In this document: positions 46,055 through 55,089 of the stretch, piece by piece
Numbering within the stretch: the first letter of the stretch is position 1
Layout of the letters: every line of letters starts with the position of its first letter
Assembly (NCBI RefSeq): GCF_900609055.1
Contig: NZ_UXAW01000033.1
Coordinates: 124,001-188,000 of the forward strand
Source of the DNA: Pseudogemmobacter humi
GTDB taxonomy: Bacteria; Pseudomonadota; Alphaproteobacteria; Rhodobacterales; Rhodobacteraceae
Reading direction: 5' to 3'
DNA: 64,000 nt
The notes under the pieces: generated by a model
What the model was told of the DNA's origin: nothing
Database searches by the model: none
The model's input: only the letters and a program-made list of their open reading frames with translations
Translations under genes and position numbers: made by a program

Positions 46055-46301
46055 GCCAGCACTTATGACGCCCACCGTCATATGCGGGAACAGCGGGTAA
46101 TTCCGGAACACCATGCCGGTGCGGCGGAGCCTGGTTGATCGGACGCGCGTCCGGCCGGACCTCGCCATCCGTTGCCGTCTTGAAACCGGAACGCATCATC
46201 GGAGAGGGGGTGCCGGAGCCCGAGGGCCCGAGCATGGTCAGACCCCCCCTGGCGCTGGCCAGGTTCAGATCCCTCACCACAAGCGAGACGCGCCCCCCGC
46301 C
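46055..46301 (-). pseudogene. Decayed ABC-transporter ATPase fragment (PotA-like)
   Basis: On the minus strand one frame reads VRDLNLASARGGLTMLGPSGSG, a degraded N-terminus and Walker A of a spermidine/putrescine-type ABC ATPase, but the Lys-Thr of the P-loop is lost. It then goes through a recognisable GFKTATDGEVRPDARPINQAPPHR. A frameshift follows, and the next frame gives GMVFRNYPLFPHMTVG, the Q-loop region of the same family. About 85 codons survive; everything after is missing. There is no intact partner in the window. Confidence 0.75.
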
Positions 46302-46404
46302 CGATGCGCAACCGGCGCGCGGAAAATACCGGGCCAGGACGACAGGGGGCGGGACTTTGACCGCCCGTGACGCAATCGTCCCGATGCGAGGGGCGGAGCG
46401 GCGG

Positions 46405-47502
46405 TCAGGCGTAGTCCGGCAGACTGAGAGCGGATTGCGGGCGCGGCCGTCCCTCGGGCAGCCCCGCCAGGCTCCGCCTCATGTTCTGCGGCGTGGTGCC
46501 GAAGCGTTTGCGGAACATCCGGTTGAGGTGAGAGGAATCGCAAAACCCGCATTCCACCGCGATCTGCGCGACGGATTTGTCGGTGCTTTCCAGCAGCCGG
46601 CAGGCCATCGTCAGCCGGATCCCCAGAGAGGCCGCCTGGGGCGACGTGCCGAGCGATGCCCGGAAATGCCGCTCGATCTGGCGCTTGCTGTGGCCCATCC
46701 GCCGGGCGATCTCGGTCACTGAAAGCGGAGCATCGAGGGTGTGCTGCATGATCAGCAAGGCGCGTCGCACCATCGGGTCCTGGGTCCGCAGGTCGAGCGG
46801 GATGCCCGGCTGCGGATTTTCGGGGCGCAGCGCATCGTCGATGATCATGATGTGCAGGCTCTTGCTGGCCTCGGACCGGCCGACGTGTTTCTCAACCAGA
46901 TAGGCCGCCAGATGGGCCGAACTCGCGCCGCCGGAACAGGTCAGCCGGTCGCGGTCCACCACGAAGATCTGGTCGGACACCGGATCGAGCCCCTCGAACT
47001 GTTCGAGGAAATCGACCGGGTGGAACCAGCTTACGCAGCAGCGATACCCGTCGAGCAGCCCGGCCCGGTGCAGCAGGAAGGCGCCGGTGCAGATGCCGAT
47101 CAGCGGCACCCCGGCCGCGGCGGCCTGTTGCAGATAGCGATTGTAGGCCGCGCCGAGGCTGGCCATCTCGTCGATCAGCCCGCCGACGACCACGATATAG
47201 TCGAACCGGGCCGGATCGCCCAGGCGCTCATTGGGCTGAACGGTGATACCGCAGCTTGACGGCACCGCCTCCATCGTGTCGGACAGCACGGTCCAGTCGC
47301 ACATGATCGGGCGGCTGCGGTCGCCTTCGTCGGCGGCCAGCCTCAGCACATCGACGAAATTCGCGAAAGCGCAGAGGGTGAATTTGCGCGCAAGAATGAA
47401 GCCCACCGACAGGCGCGGGCTGCCCGGCCCCTGCCGCCTGATCCGGGGTGCGGTCCGCCGCGCAACCGCACCAAGGCCGGCAACTTCATTGCGCATCGTC
47501 AT
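46405..47502 (-). CDS. GlxA-family (DJ-1/PfpI plus AraC) transcriptional regulator
   Basis: 365 residues. The N-terminal DJ-1/PfpI-like domain contains DYIVVVGGLIDEMASLG and LIGICTGAFLLHRAGLLDG, with the conserved Cys. The C-terminal AraC domain reads LSVTEIARRMGHSKRQIERHFR followed by IAVECGFCDSSHLNRMFRKRFG. Members such as GbdR and SouR control catabolism of glycine betaine, sarcosine and other N-methylated compounds. GAGGAGTT precedes the ATG. It is divergent from the FAD/T-protein fusion at 47841, its likely target. Confidence 0.88.
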   Translation of the reverse strand: MTMRNEVAGLGAVARRTAPRIRRQGPGSPRLSVGFILARKFTLCAFANFVDVLRLAADEGDRSRPIMCDWTVLSDTMEAVPSSCGITVQPNERLGDPARFDYIVVVGGLIDEMASLGAAYNRYLQQAAAAGVPLIGICTGAFLLHRAGLLDGYRCCVSWFHPVDFLEQFEGLDPVSDQIFVVDRDRLTCSGGASSAHLAAYLVEKHVGRSEASKSLHIMIIDDALRPENPQPGIPLDLRTQDPMVRRALLIMQHTLDAPLSVTEIARRMGHSKRQIERHFRASLGTSPQAASLGIRLTMACRLLESTDKSVAQIAVECGFCDSSHLNRMFRKRFGTTPQNMRRSLAGLPEGRPRPQSALSLPDYA

Positions 47503-47840
47503 AACTCCTCAGCCCGGCCCCGGCCGCCGCCCGTTCCGGGCAAGGCCGGATCTCATCAGCTGTCGTAGAGATAATTCCCCTTTGACGCAAACGTCCTATT
47601 TTTGCCTGGCAGCATGTCGCACTGGTTCCAAAGGCCGCTCGGGATCGAAGGCCGACCACAGGGCCGGTCCCGAAGGGGCGGATTGTCTGCAAGATCGCCC
47701 GCGGCGCGCTACAGTCGCTGCGGGAAGCCCGGATGCGAATCGGGCAGGTCTTCAGGCCGATGCCGTCTGTCCGGCGGGAGTCACCAGGCCTTATGAACGA
47801 CCGGCACGTCACAACCCGCCAGAGGATTACAGGAGTTAAA

Positions 47841-50402
47841 ATGTCAGCATTCCCCGACAGAGCAAGAGTGGTGATCGTCGGACTTGGCGGGATCGTGGGC
47901 GCCTCGGTCGCCCATCATCTGATCGAACGCGGATGGGACGACATCGTCGGCATCGACAAGTCGGGCATCCCGACCGACATCGGCTCGACCGCGCATGCCT
48001 CGGATTTCTGCTACGCCACCAGCCACGATTATCTCAGCACCTGGACCACGCTCTACTCGATCGACTTCTTCGAGAAGCTGGGCCATTACGCGCGCGTCGG
48101 CGGCCTTGAGGTCGCCCGTGTCGGCGACGACGCCCGGATGAACGAGCTGAAACGCAAGGTCGCCTCGGGCAAGGCCTTCGGCACCCGCGCCAGCATGATC
48201 TCGCCCGCCGAGGTCAAAGAGAAGTTCCCGCTGATCGAGCAGGATCAGATTCAGGGCGCGCTGTGGGACCCGGATGCCGGGCTGGTCATTCCGCGCTCGC
48301 AGACCGTGGCGGGCAAGCTGGTCGACCGGGCCGAAACGTCCGGCAAACTGCGTGCCTTCTCCAACTGCCCGGCCACCTCGCTGGTGATCGAGGGCGGGCG
48401 GATCAGGGGCGTCGTGACCCCGCGCGGCACCATCATGGCCGATCTGGTCGTGGTCTGCGCCGGGCTCTGGGGCCGGCTGATCGCCGAAATGGCGGGCGAG
48501 GACCTGCCGGTCTTCCCGGTCGATCACCCGCTGACCTTCTTCGGTCCCTACAACGAATTCGAGAACACCGGCAAAGAGATCGGCCGGCCGCTGCTGCGCG
48601 ACCAGGGAAATTCGGCCTATCTGCGCGACACCGGGGATCCCAAAACCACCGAAGGCGGCCAGATCGAATGGGGCTACTACTACGAGAGCGACCCGCGCCT
48701 GTGCCATCCGCGCGACATTCTGGAGAAGGAATTCGCCCGGCTCTCGCCCTCGCAGCGCGATCTGGAGCTTGAGGACGTTCTGTCCCCGCTGGAACGCGCC
48801 ATCGAACTGACCCCGATCCTGGGCGAGCTGGGCTATAACGAAAGCCATTCGTTCAACGGGCTGTTGCAGACCACCACCGACGGCGGGCCGTCCATCGGCG
48901 AAAGCCAGAAGGTGCGCGGGCTGTGGTATGCCGTGGCGATCTGGGTCAAGGATGCGCCGGGCATGGCGCGGCTGGTCGCCGACTGGATCACCGACGGGCG
49001 CACGGCGATCGACCACGCCAGCATCGACTATTCGCGCTTCAACCCCTATGCGCTGGAAGCGAAGTTCATCGAAGAGCGCTGCGTCGAGACCGCCTCCAAG
49101 ATCTACAATCCGCCGGTCCACCCGCGCGAGCCTTTCGGCGGCGGCCGCAACATCCGGCGCTCGCCTTTCTATCAGCGCGAGGTCGAGCTGGGCGGCCATT
49201 TCATGGAACTCGGCGGCTGGGAACGCGCCCATGGCTATGCCGCCAACGAGCCCCTGCTGGAGAAATACGCCAGCCAGATCCCGGTGCGTGAACACGAATG
49301 GGACAACCGCCATTTCTGGCGCGTCTCGAACGCCGAGCATCTGGAGATGACCGCGGATTGCGGCCTTATCAACCTGTCGCATTTCCATCTCACCGACATC
49401 ACCGGGCCGGATCACGTCGAACTGCTGGAATGGCTGAGCGCGGCGAAGATCGGCGGCGACGGCAATATCGGCAAGGGGATCTACACCCATTTCCTCGATG
49501 ACGAGGGCAATGTCCGCGCCGACTTCACCCTGTTCCGTCTGGCCGACCGCATCCGGCTGATCAACGGCGCCGATGCCGGTCCGCGCGATCTGCATTACAT
49601 GCGCCGCGTGGCACAGGATCGCGGGCTGGACGTGACCGTCACCGATGTGACCGAGAAATACGTCACCATCGGCATCTGGGGTCCCAATGCGCGGGTGAAC
49701 CTGCAAAAGGTGGTCGAAGATCCGGCGGCGCTGGAAAAAGAGAACTTCCCCTTCGCCGCCATCCGGCCGATCCGCATCGCCGGCAAGGACGTGACCGCCT
49801 TCCGCATCTCTTATGTCGGCGAGCAGGGCTGGGAACTGCACATGGCCTATGAGGACGGGCTGGCGGTCTGGGACGCGCTGCGCTCGACCGGCGTGATCGC
49901 GGTGGGGGTGGAAACCTACGCCAACTCGCGCCGGCTGGAAAAGAGCCTGCGTCTCCAGAACGCCGACCTGCGCACCGACTACAACCTGCTGGAGGCCGAT
50001 CTGGCCCGGCCCAAGGTCAAGGAGGCCGATTTCCGCGGCAAGGCGAAGCATCTGGAGCATCGCGCCCGCGATCATCAGCCCGCGATGCTCTGCACCCTGA
50101 TCCTGACCGACAACCTGGACAGCAACGGCATCGCCCGCTATCCGGTCGGCATCCTGCCGGTGCAGGATCCGGAAACCGGCGAAACCCTGGTGGACGAGCT
50201 CGGCCGCCGGTCCTGGACCAGCTCCATCGTCTTCGGCCCGACCATCGGCAAGAACATCGCGCTGGCCTATCTGCCCTGGTCGCACTGCCAGGAGGGCCGC
50301 AGGCTACAGGTCGAATATATGGGCGAAACCTTCCCGGCCGAGGTCGCAGGGGTGGGCTACAAGCCGCTTTACGACCCCGAGAACCTCAAGCCCAGAAGCT
50401 GA
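47841..50402 (+). CDS. FAD-dependent oxidoreductase fused to aminomethyltransferase (dimethylglycine/sarcosine dehydrogenase-like)
   Basis: 853 residues. Residues 1-400 are a DAO-type FAD domain (VVIVGLGGIVGASVAHHL near residue 9; GSTAHASDF, where relatives have a covalent-flavin His). A central linker follows, and residues 480-850 are a glycine-cleavage T-protein domain that passes the released one-carbon unit to tetrahydrofolate. The family oxidatively demethylates N-methyl amino acids. The Trp of the usual GSTWHAAG is Ala here, so the substrate pocket may differ from dimethylglycine. AGGAG precedes the ATG. Likely controlled by the divergent GlxA-type regulator. Confidence 0.85.
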   Translation: MSAFPDRARVVIVGLGGIVGASVAHHLIERGWDDIVGIDKSGIPTDIGSTAHASDFCYATSHDYLSTWTTLYSIDFFEKLGHYARVGGLEVARVGDDARMNELKRKVASGKAFGTRASMISPAEVKEKFPLIEQDQIQGALWDPDAGLVIPRSQTVAGKLVDRAETSGKLRAFSNCPATSLVIEGGRIRGVVTPRGTIMADLVVVCAGLWGRLIAEMAGEDLPVFPVDHPLTFFGPYNEFENTGKEIGRPLLRDQGNSAYLRDTGDPKTTEGGQIEWGYYYESDPRLCHPRDILEKEFARLSPSQRDLELEDVLSPLERAIELTPILGELGYNESHSFNGLLQTTTDGGPSIGESQKVRGLWYAVAIWVKDAPGMARLVADWITDGRTAIDHASIDYSRFNPYALEAKFIEERCVETASKIYNPPVHPREPFGGGRNIRRSPFYQREVELGGHFMELGGWERAHGYAANEPLLEKYASQIPVREHEWDNRHFWRVSNAEHLEMTADCGLINLSHFHLTDITGPDHVELLEWLSAAKIGGDGNIGKGIYTHFLDDEGNVRADFTLFRLADRIRLINGADAGPRDLHYMRRVAQDRGLDVTVTDVTEKYVTIGIWGPNARVNLQKVVEDPAALEKENFPFAAIRPIRIAGKDVTAFRISYVGEQGWELHMAYEDGLAVWDALRSTGVIAVGVETYANSRRLEKSLRLQNADLRTDYNLLEADLARPKVKEADFRGKAKHLEHRARDHQPAMLCTLILTDNLDSNGIARYPVGILPVQDPETGETLVDELGRRSWTSSIVFGPTIGKNIALAYLPWSHCQEGRRLQVEYMGETFPAEVAGVGYKPLYDPENLKPRS

Positions 50403-50520
50403 GGCGCACCGGCGGGCGCGGAGAACCGCGCCCGCCCGCTGCTCTGATACCTTCCCCATCCTGGCTGTCTGAGCCCACGGTTTGACGGCGCGCTCTTTTC
50501 TCTGGAAGGGAAGGGCGCCC

Positions 50521-50900
50521 ATGGGGCAAATTCATCACCCCGGCGCCACGGCCACGCAGGCTGTCCGGGCCGCGATACAGCCATCGCCAGGTCGAAGGCC
50601 GCCCCGCTCTCGGTTCGGCGGTGGGCGGGCTCGCGCCGCTGAGCCAGGTATCACCCCCAGGACGGTCGCGAATTGGCCACGGTTCAGGACAGGAAGACCG
50701 AAGCGTCGGAGCCGCGCTCGACGGTTATGTCCGAGGGCGAGGAAGCGGCAGTCACGGCCTTGCGGCGCCATACGCTGCTGCCGTTGGACGACCGTCTTCA
50801 GGCCCTCCAGTCACCGATTCCTTGCCTGACCCGACCGGAGCCGTGAGGCCGTGATGATTTCGGGCATTACGGAGACGGCGAACGCCACGCACAGGCCAGC
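50521..50900 (+). pseudogene. Decayed IS481-family transposase
   Basis: Fragments in several frames match the N-terminus of an IS481-type transposase. MGQIHHPGATATQAVRAAIQ opens at 50521; PGITPRTVANW (the helix-turn-helix) follows in a second frame; ALRRHTLLPLDDRLQALQSP and CLTRPEP end in a stop near 50844; a further frame continues ISGITETANATHRPAPQK. The catalytic DDE core is absent. It occupies the gap between the FAD fusion and the end of hutC. Confidence 0.7.
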
Positions 50901-50903
50901 GCC

Positions 50904-51695
50904 TCAAAAGGTGCTTTGAAGCCGGTAGCGCAGCCCGGGATAGAGCAGCCGCACCGATGAGACGAGTGCGCCATCGGACCAGGTGCGCCTGCGGATGAGC
51001 AGGCATGGCTCAGAGCGCGAAATCGCAAGATGCCGGCACTCCCATGGCTGAGGCAGCACGGCTTCGATGCTTTGCTCGGTGCGTGAGATCGGCGCGACGC
51101 GGGTCAGATAGGCGTTCGGGGTCAGCAGATTGAAGTCCTGCTCCAGATACTCCGGCGCCATCGCGGCATTGACGAAACGGTCCTCAAGCTGGATCGGCGC
51201 CTCGTCCTCGTGATGCACGATCACCGAATGGAACGCCGTCCTGCCGGGCTGGCTTTCAAGCATCTCCGCAAGTTCGGGTCCGCAGATCTCCTGCTGAAGC
51301 AGGATGACCGAGGCCCGGTGCCGGCTGCCGCGTTCGTGGATCTCGTCGGCGATGTTGCGCACGTCGAGAAAGCTCGTGCTGCGTTTTCTCGGCATGACGA
51401 AAGAGCCCCGCCCCTGGATGCGCAGGATGACGCCTTCGCCCGCGAGTTCGCGCAGCGCCCGGTTGGCGGTCATACGGCTGACGCCGAGGGCCTCGACCAG
51501 CTCGTTCTCCGAGGGGATGCGGTGATTCTCCGGCCATTCGCCGCTTTCGATGCGCTTTTTGATCTGCTCTTTCATATGTTTGTAGAGCGGTTCCCGGCGC
51601 GAGCCGGATAGCTTGTCCAGCGCGGCCCCCGTCTCTGGTCCGGTCATCTTCTGCATGTCACTGGCCAGGCCTGCTGCGCCGGTATCTGCCGCCAT
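50904..51695 (-). CDS. hutC: Histidine-utilisation repressor HutC (GntR family)
   Basis: 263 residues. The GntR winged helix (IESGEWPENHRIPSENELVEALGVSRMTANRALREL, residues 49-85) is followed by a UTRA ligand domain that in HutC binds urocanate. AAGGAT lies upstream of the ATG. It is divergent from hutF, with a dyad AGTTGCATATACAACT in the 101-base gap that is the probable operator. It presumably represses the hut genes until urocanate accumulates. Confidence 0.93.
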   Translation of the reverse strand: MAADTGAAGLASDMQKMTGPETGAALDKLSGSRREPLYKHMKEQIKKRIESGEWPENHRIPSENELVEALGVSRMTANRALRELAGEGVILRIQGRGSFVMPRKRSTSFLDVRNIADEIHERGSRHRASVILLQQEICGPELAEMLESQPGRTAFHSVIVHHEDEAPIQLEDRFVNAAMAPEYLEQDFNLLTPNAYLTRVAPISRTEQSIEAVLPQPWECRHLAISRSEPCLLIRRRTWSDGALVSSVRLLYPGLRYRLQSTF

Positions 51696-51765
51696 TTTCG
51701 GCCATCCTTATGAATTGCCGCAGCTTGCCTTTCTTTTTGCTTGCTGTCCAGTGAGAGACCTGCTT

Positions 51766-51781
51766 AGTTGCATATACAACT
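51766..51781. promoter_or_regulatory. HutC operator
   Basis: AGTTGCATATACAACT is a near-perfect 16-base dyad in the hutC/hutF gap, resembling HutC sites of other proteobacteria (TTGTATRTACAA-type). It lies where either divergent promoter would have its -10 region. A very similar site lies at 52107-52122. Confidence 0.75.
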
Positions 51782-51796
51782 TAACCGGGGCGGGCG

Positions 51797-53158
51797 ATGC
51801 AGAGACTGTTTTGCGACCATGCGTTCCTTCCCTCGGGCTGGGCTCAGAATGTCCTTCTGACAATCGACGACCGGGGGCTTGTTGCCGGGTTGAGTGTCGG
51901 GGAGGCGTGGAATCACCGTGATCCCCGCGCAAGTGGCCCGGTGGTTCCGGCAATGGCCAATCTGCACTCGCATGCCTTTCAGCGCGCCATGGCGGGCCTG
52001 GCCGAAACATCGCTTTCAGCCGAGGACAGCTTCTGGACCTGGCGCGATCTGATGTATCGCACCGTCGGCATCCTTTCGCCGCAGGATCTGGCTGTAGTTG
52101 CCTGCAAGTTGTATATTGAACTTATGCGCGGCGGCTTCGGGCGCATCACCGAGTTCCACTATCTGCACCACCGCCCCGATGGCCAAGCCTACGGTGATCG
52201 GGCCGAGATGTCGCTCCGGATCCTGGAGGCGGCCGCCCGGACGGGGATCGGTCTGACCCATCTGCCGGTTTTTTATGCGCATTCCGGCTTTGGCGGCGCG
52301 GAAGCGGGCATTGGTCAGCGGCCTTTCCTTCATTCGGTCGAGGGGTTTCTCCGTCTGCTCGACGATCTTCGTGCGCCCTGCATCGCTTCGGGCGCTACGC
52401 TGGGCCTTGCGATTCACTCGCTGCGGGCCGCGACGCCCGAACAGATGCGCGATATTCTGGCGGCAGAGCGGACGGGCGGCCCGATCCATATCCACGTCGC
52501 CGAACAGGAACTGGAGGTTTCGGCCTGTCTCGACTGGAGCGGTCGCCGTCCGGTGGAGTGGTTGCTGGACGAAATGCCCGTGGATGCGCGTTGGTGCGCC
52601 ATCCATGCCACCCATCTCACCGATGACGAAATCCGCCGCCTCGCGGCCTCGGGCGCGGTGGCGGGCCTTTGTCCGGCAACCGAGGCCAACCTCGGCGACG
52701 GGATCTTTCCGGCGGTTGCATATCTCGGCCGGGGCGGGGCCTGGGGGGTGGGCACCGACAGCCATGTCGCGACCTCGGTCGCCGAGGAACTGAGGATGCT
52801 GGAATACAGCCAGCGGCTGCGCGACCGCAGACGCAACCGCCTTGCGGATGGTCCCGGCGCCTCGGTGGGCGAAAGTCTGCTGCGCGGCGCGGTGGCCGGG
52901 GGCGCAAGGGCCGCAGGCCAGGCGCTTTGCGGGATCTGCCCGGGCGCCAGCGCCGATCTTGTCGTTCTCGATGGCAGCAACCCCTATATCCAGGCCGCTG
53001 CCGGGAACAAGATCATCGACCGCTGGCTGTTCGCCACAGAGGCGCAGGTCGTGCGCGACGTGATGGTCGCGGGGAAATGGACCATCCGCGACAGGGAACA
53101 TCCGCTTGAGCCCGAGATCGACCGGGCCCTTGCGAAGGTGCTTGCAAAACTGCGCTGA
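51797..53158 (+). CDS. hutF: Formimidoylglutamate deiminase
   Basis: Amidohydrolase that converts N-formimino-glutamate to N-formylglutamate and ammonia. 453 residues: MANLHSHAFQRAM near residue 55 gives metal-binding His-X-His, with later HIHVAEQ, CAIHATHLTD and VGTDSHVA providing further metal and catalytic residues. Together with HutG this gives the five-step route (formylglutamate branch). It opens the plus-strand hut run. A 250-base gap with no clear gene follows before hutW. Confidence 0.94.
   Translation: MQRLFCDHAFLPSGWAQNVLLTIDDRGLVAGLSVGEAWNHRDPRASGPVVPAMANLHSHAFQRAMAGLAETSLSAEDSFWTWRDLMYRTVGILSPQDLAVVACKLYIELMRGGFGRITEFHYLHHRPDGQAYGDRAEMSLRILEAAARTGIGLTHLPVFYAHSGFGGAEAGIGQRPFLHSVEGFLRLLDDLRAPCIASGATLGLAIHSLRAATPEQMRDILAAERTGGPIHIHVAEQELEVSACLDWSGRRPVEWLLDEMPVDARWCAIHATHLTDDEIRRLAASGAVAGLCPATEANLGDGIFPAVAYLGRGGAWGVGTDSHVATSVAEELRMLEYSQRLRDRRRNRLADGPGASVGESLLRGAVAGGARAAGQALCGICPGASADLVVLDGSNPYIQAAAGNKIIDRWLFATEAQVVRDVMVAGKWTIRDREHPLEPEIDRALAKVLAKLR
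52107..52122. promoter_or_regulatory. Second HutC-like dyad inside hutF
   Basis: AGTTGTATATTGAACT lies within the hutF coding sequence, 341 bases from the first operator, and matches its complement at 14 of 16 positions. A pair of sites spaced this way could allow repression by DNA looping. It could also be coincidence. Confidence 0.4.
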
Positions 53159-53408
53159 GGCGCAGGCCAAAATGGCTGGCCCGGTCCGGGGCGGCCTTCA
53201 ACAGGGGAATACACGCCCGATGCGGATCAGACCCGACGCAACGCGTCCTGTGAAGACGGGGCTGACGCTCCGCCCGGCGGAACCGGAGGCCGCCGGAAGC
53301 CGCGGCGGGGATCACGCCGATATGGCGACGATCTTCCGGAAGACTGCGCGGCGGGGATCCCCGGCTTCCGCCACCGGATCCATCTGATCACAGCGAAGGA
53401 GCAGTCCG
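53159..53408 (+). other. Gap between hutF and hutW with no clear gene
   Basis: 250 bases. A short open frame (53220-53387) has no recognisable product. AAGGAG before the hutW ATG (53396-53401) is the only clear signal. The region may hold a separate promoter for hutWVHIGUD, but I see no convincing hexamers. Confidence 0.3.
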
Positions 53409-54266
53409 ATGTTTCCCGAAGCCCTGCACATTTCCATCCGGGAGCCGATCAATGATCTCGTTCAGAGCATCGTCGTCAACTACGGCTTCGTGTTCAAAGC
53501 GATTTCCCAGGTCATCCTGAAGGCGATCCTTCTGTTTGAGTGGGTTTTGCGCGGTCTGCCGTGGTGGGTGGTCTTTGCGGCCTTTCTGGTGCTGACCTGG
53601 GCCTCGTGCCGCAAACCCGGCATGGTGGCTTTCGTCGCGGTGCTGCTGTTCGCGGTCGGGGCCTTCGGGCTCTGGGATCTGACGATGCAGACGCTGGCGC
53701 TGATGCTGATCTCGACCGTGATCGCCGTCGTCATCGGCATTCCGATCGGGATCTGGCTGGCGAAAAGCCAGCTGATGCGGCGGGTGACGCTGCCGCTGCT
53801 CGATATCATGCAGACCATGCCGAGCTTCGTCTATCTGATCCCGGCGATCATGCTGTTCGGGCTGGGCAAGGTGCCGGCGGTGCTGGCCACCATCATCTAT
53901 GCGGTGCCGCCGCTGATCCGGCTGACGGATCTGGGCATCCGGCAGGTGGACGGCGAGGTGGTCGAGGCCGCCACCGCCTTCGGCGGCAGCCCGCGCCAGA
54001 TCCTGTTCGGGGTCGAGCTGCCGCTGGCCACGCCCACGATCATGGCGGGGCTGAACCAGACCATCATGATGGCGCTTTCGATGGTGGTGGTCGCCTCGAT
54101 GATCGGCGCGCGCGGTCTGGGCGAGCAGGTGCTGAACGGCATTCAGACCCTGGATGTCGGCAAGGGGCTGGAGGCCGGGATCGGCATCGTCATCCTGGCG
54201 ATCGTTCTCGACCGGATCACGCAGGGTTTCGGACAGTCCGCGCAGAAGGGCAGGACCAATGAGTGA
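53409..54266 (+). CDS. hutW: Histidine/betaine-type ABC transporter permease HutW
   Basis: 285 residues of the ProW/OpuAB permease family. After an N-terminal extension there are several hydrophobic segments, and the conserved cytoplasmic loop [29 protein letters not shown] near residue 180 contacts the ATPase. In Sinorhizobium, HutXWV of this family imports histidine and related betaines. AAGGAG lies 8 bases before the ATG. It overlaps hutV by 8 bases. The binding protein gene hutX is about 8 kb away on the other strand. Confidence 0.9.
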   Translation: MFPEALHISIREPINDLVQSIVVNYGFVFKAISQVILKAILLFEWVLRGLPWWVVFAAFLVLTWASCRKPGMVAFVAVLLFAVGAFGLWDLTMQTLALMLISTVIAVVIGIPIGIWLAKSQLMRRVTLPLLDIMQTMPSFVYLIPAIMLFGLGKVPAVLATIIYAVPPLIRLTDLGIRQVDGEVVEAATAFGGSPRQILFGVELPLATPTIMAGLNQTIMMALSMVVVASMIGARGLGEQVLNGIQTLDVGKGLEAGIGIVILAIVLDRITQGFGQSAQKGRTNE

Positions 54267-55089
54267 GATCGAGATCAGGAACGTCTTCAAGATCTTCGGG
54301 GCCGATACGCGCACGGCTCTTGCCATGGCGCGCGACGGGGCGGACAAGTCTGCGATCCTGGCAAAGACCGGATGCAGCGTCGGGCTGAACGACGTCAGCC
54401 TGCGCATTCCGCCCGGCCGGGTCTTCGTCATCATGGGGCTGTCGGGGTCGGGCAAATCCACCCTCGTGCGCCATATCAACCGCCTGATCGAGCCGACGAG
54501 CGGCGAAATCCTCGTCGATGGCCGCAACGTCCTTGGGCTTTCGGCCCCCGAATTGCGCGATTTCCGCAAGAGCCGGGTCAGCATGGTGTTTCAGAGCTTC
54601 GGCCTGATGCCGCATCGCAGCGTGTTGCAGAACGTGATCTATGGGCAGCGTGTGCGCGGTCTTTCCAGGGCCGAGGCCGAGCCGATCGGTATGAAATGGA
54701 TCGAAACCGTCGGTCTGACGGGTTATGAGAACAAATATCCGTTCCAGCTTTCGGGCGGGATGAAGCAAAGGGTCGGCCTTGCGCGGGCGCTGGCCGCCAA
54801 TACCGACATCATCCTGATGGACGAGGCGTTCTCGGCGCTGGATCCGCTGATCCGGGGCGAGATGCAGGATCAGTTGATCCAGCTTGAGCACGATCTGGCA
54901 AAGACCATCGTCTTCATCACCCACGATCTGGACGAGGCCCTGCGCATCGGCGCCGAGATCGCCATCCTGAAGGACGGCAAGCTGGTCCAGGTCGGCACTC
55001 CGCATGAGATCCTGACCTCGCCCGCCAATAATTATGTGGCCCGCTTCGTCGAGCGGCGCAGCCTTCAGGGAGGGGAGCAGCATGGCTGA
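54259..55089 (+). CDS. hutV: Histidine/betaine-type ABC transporter ATPase HutV
   Basis: 276 residues of the ProV/OpuAA group, with its typical extended N-terminus ([26 protein letters not shown]). Walker A is GLSGSGKST, signature LSGGMKQRV and Walker [14 protein letters not shown], ending with ITHDLDEAL. It lacks the C-terminal CBS domains found in some ProV proteins. Overlaps hutW before it and hutH after it (8 bases), so it is translationally coupled on both sides. Confidence 0.93.
   Translation: MSEIEIRNVFKIFGADTRTALAMARDGADKSAILAKTGCSVGLNDVSLRIPPGRVFVIMGLSGSGKSTLVRHINRLIEPTSGEILVDGRNVLGLSAPELRDFRKSRVSMVFQSFGLMPHRSVLQNVIYGQRVRGLSRAEAEPIGMKWIETVGLTGYENKYPFQLSGGMKQRVGLARALAANTDIILMDEAFSALDPLIRGEMQDQLIQLEHDLAKTIVFITHDLDEALRIGAEIAILKDGKLVQVGTPHEILTSPANNYVARFVERRSLQGGEQHG

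Noticed and set aside
46135-46722. 195-codon plus-strand frame near the GlxA-type gene
   Set aside because: Runs through the decayed ABC fragment and antisense to the regulator; no domain and no ribosome site.
53106-53387. 93-codon frame between hutF and hutW
   Set aside because: Begins inside hutF, has no family resemblance and lacks a ribosome site.
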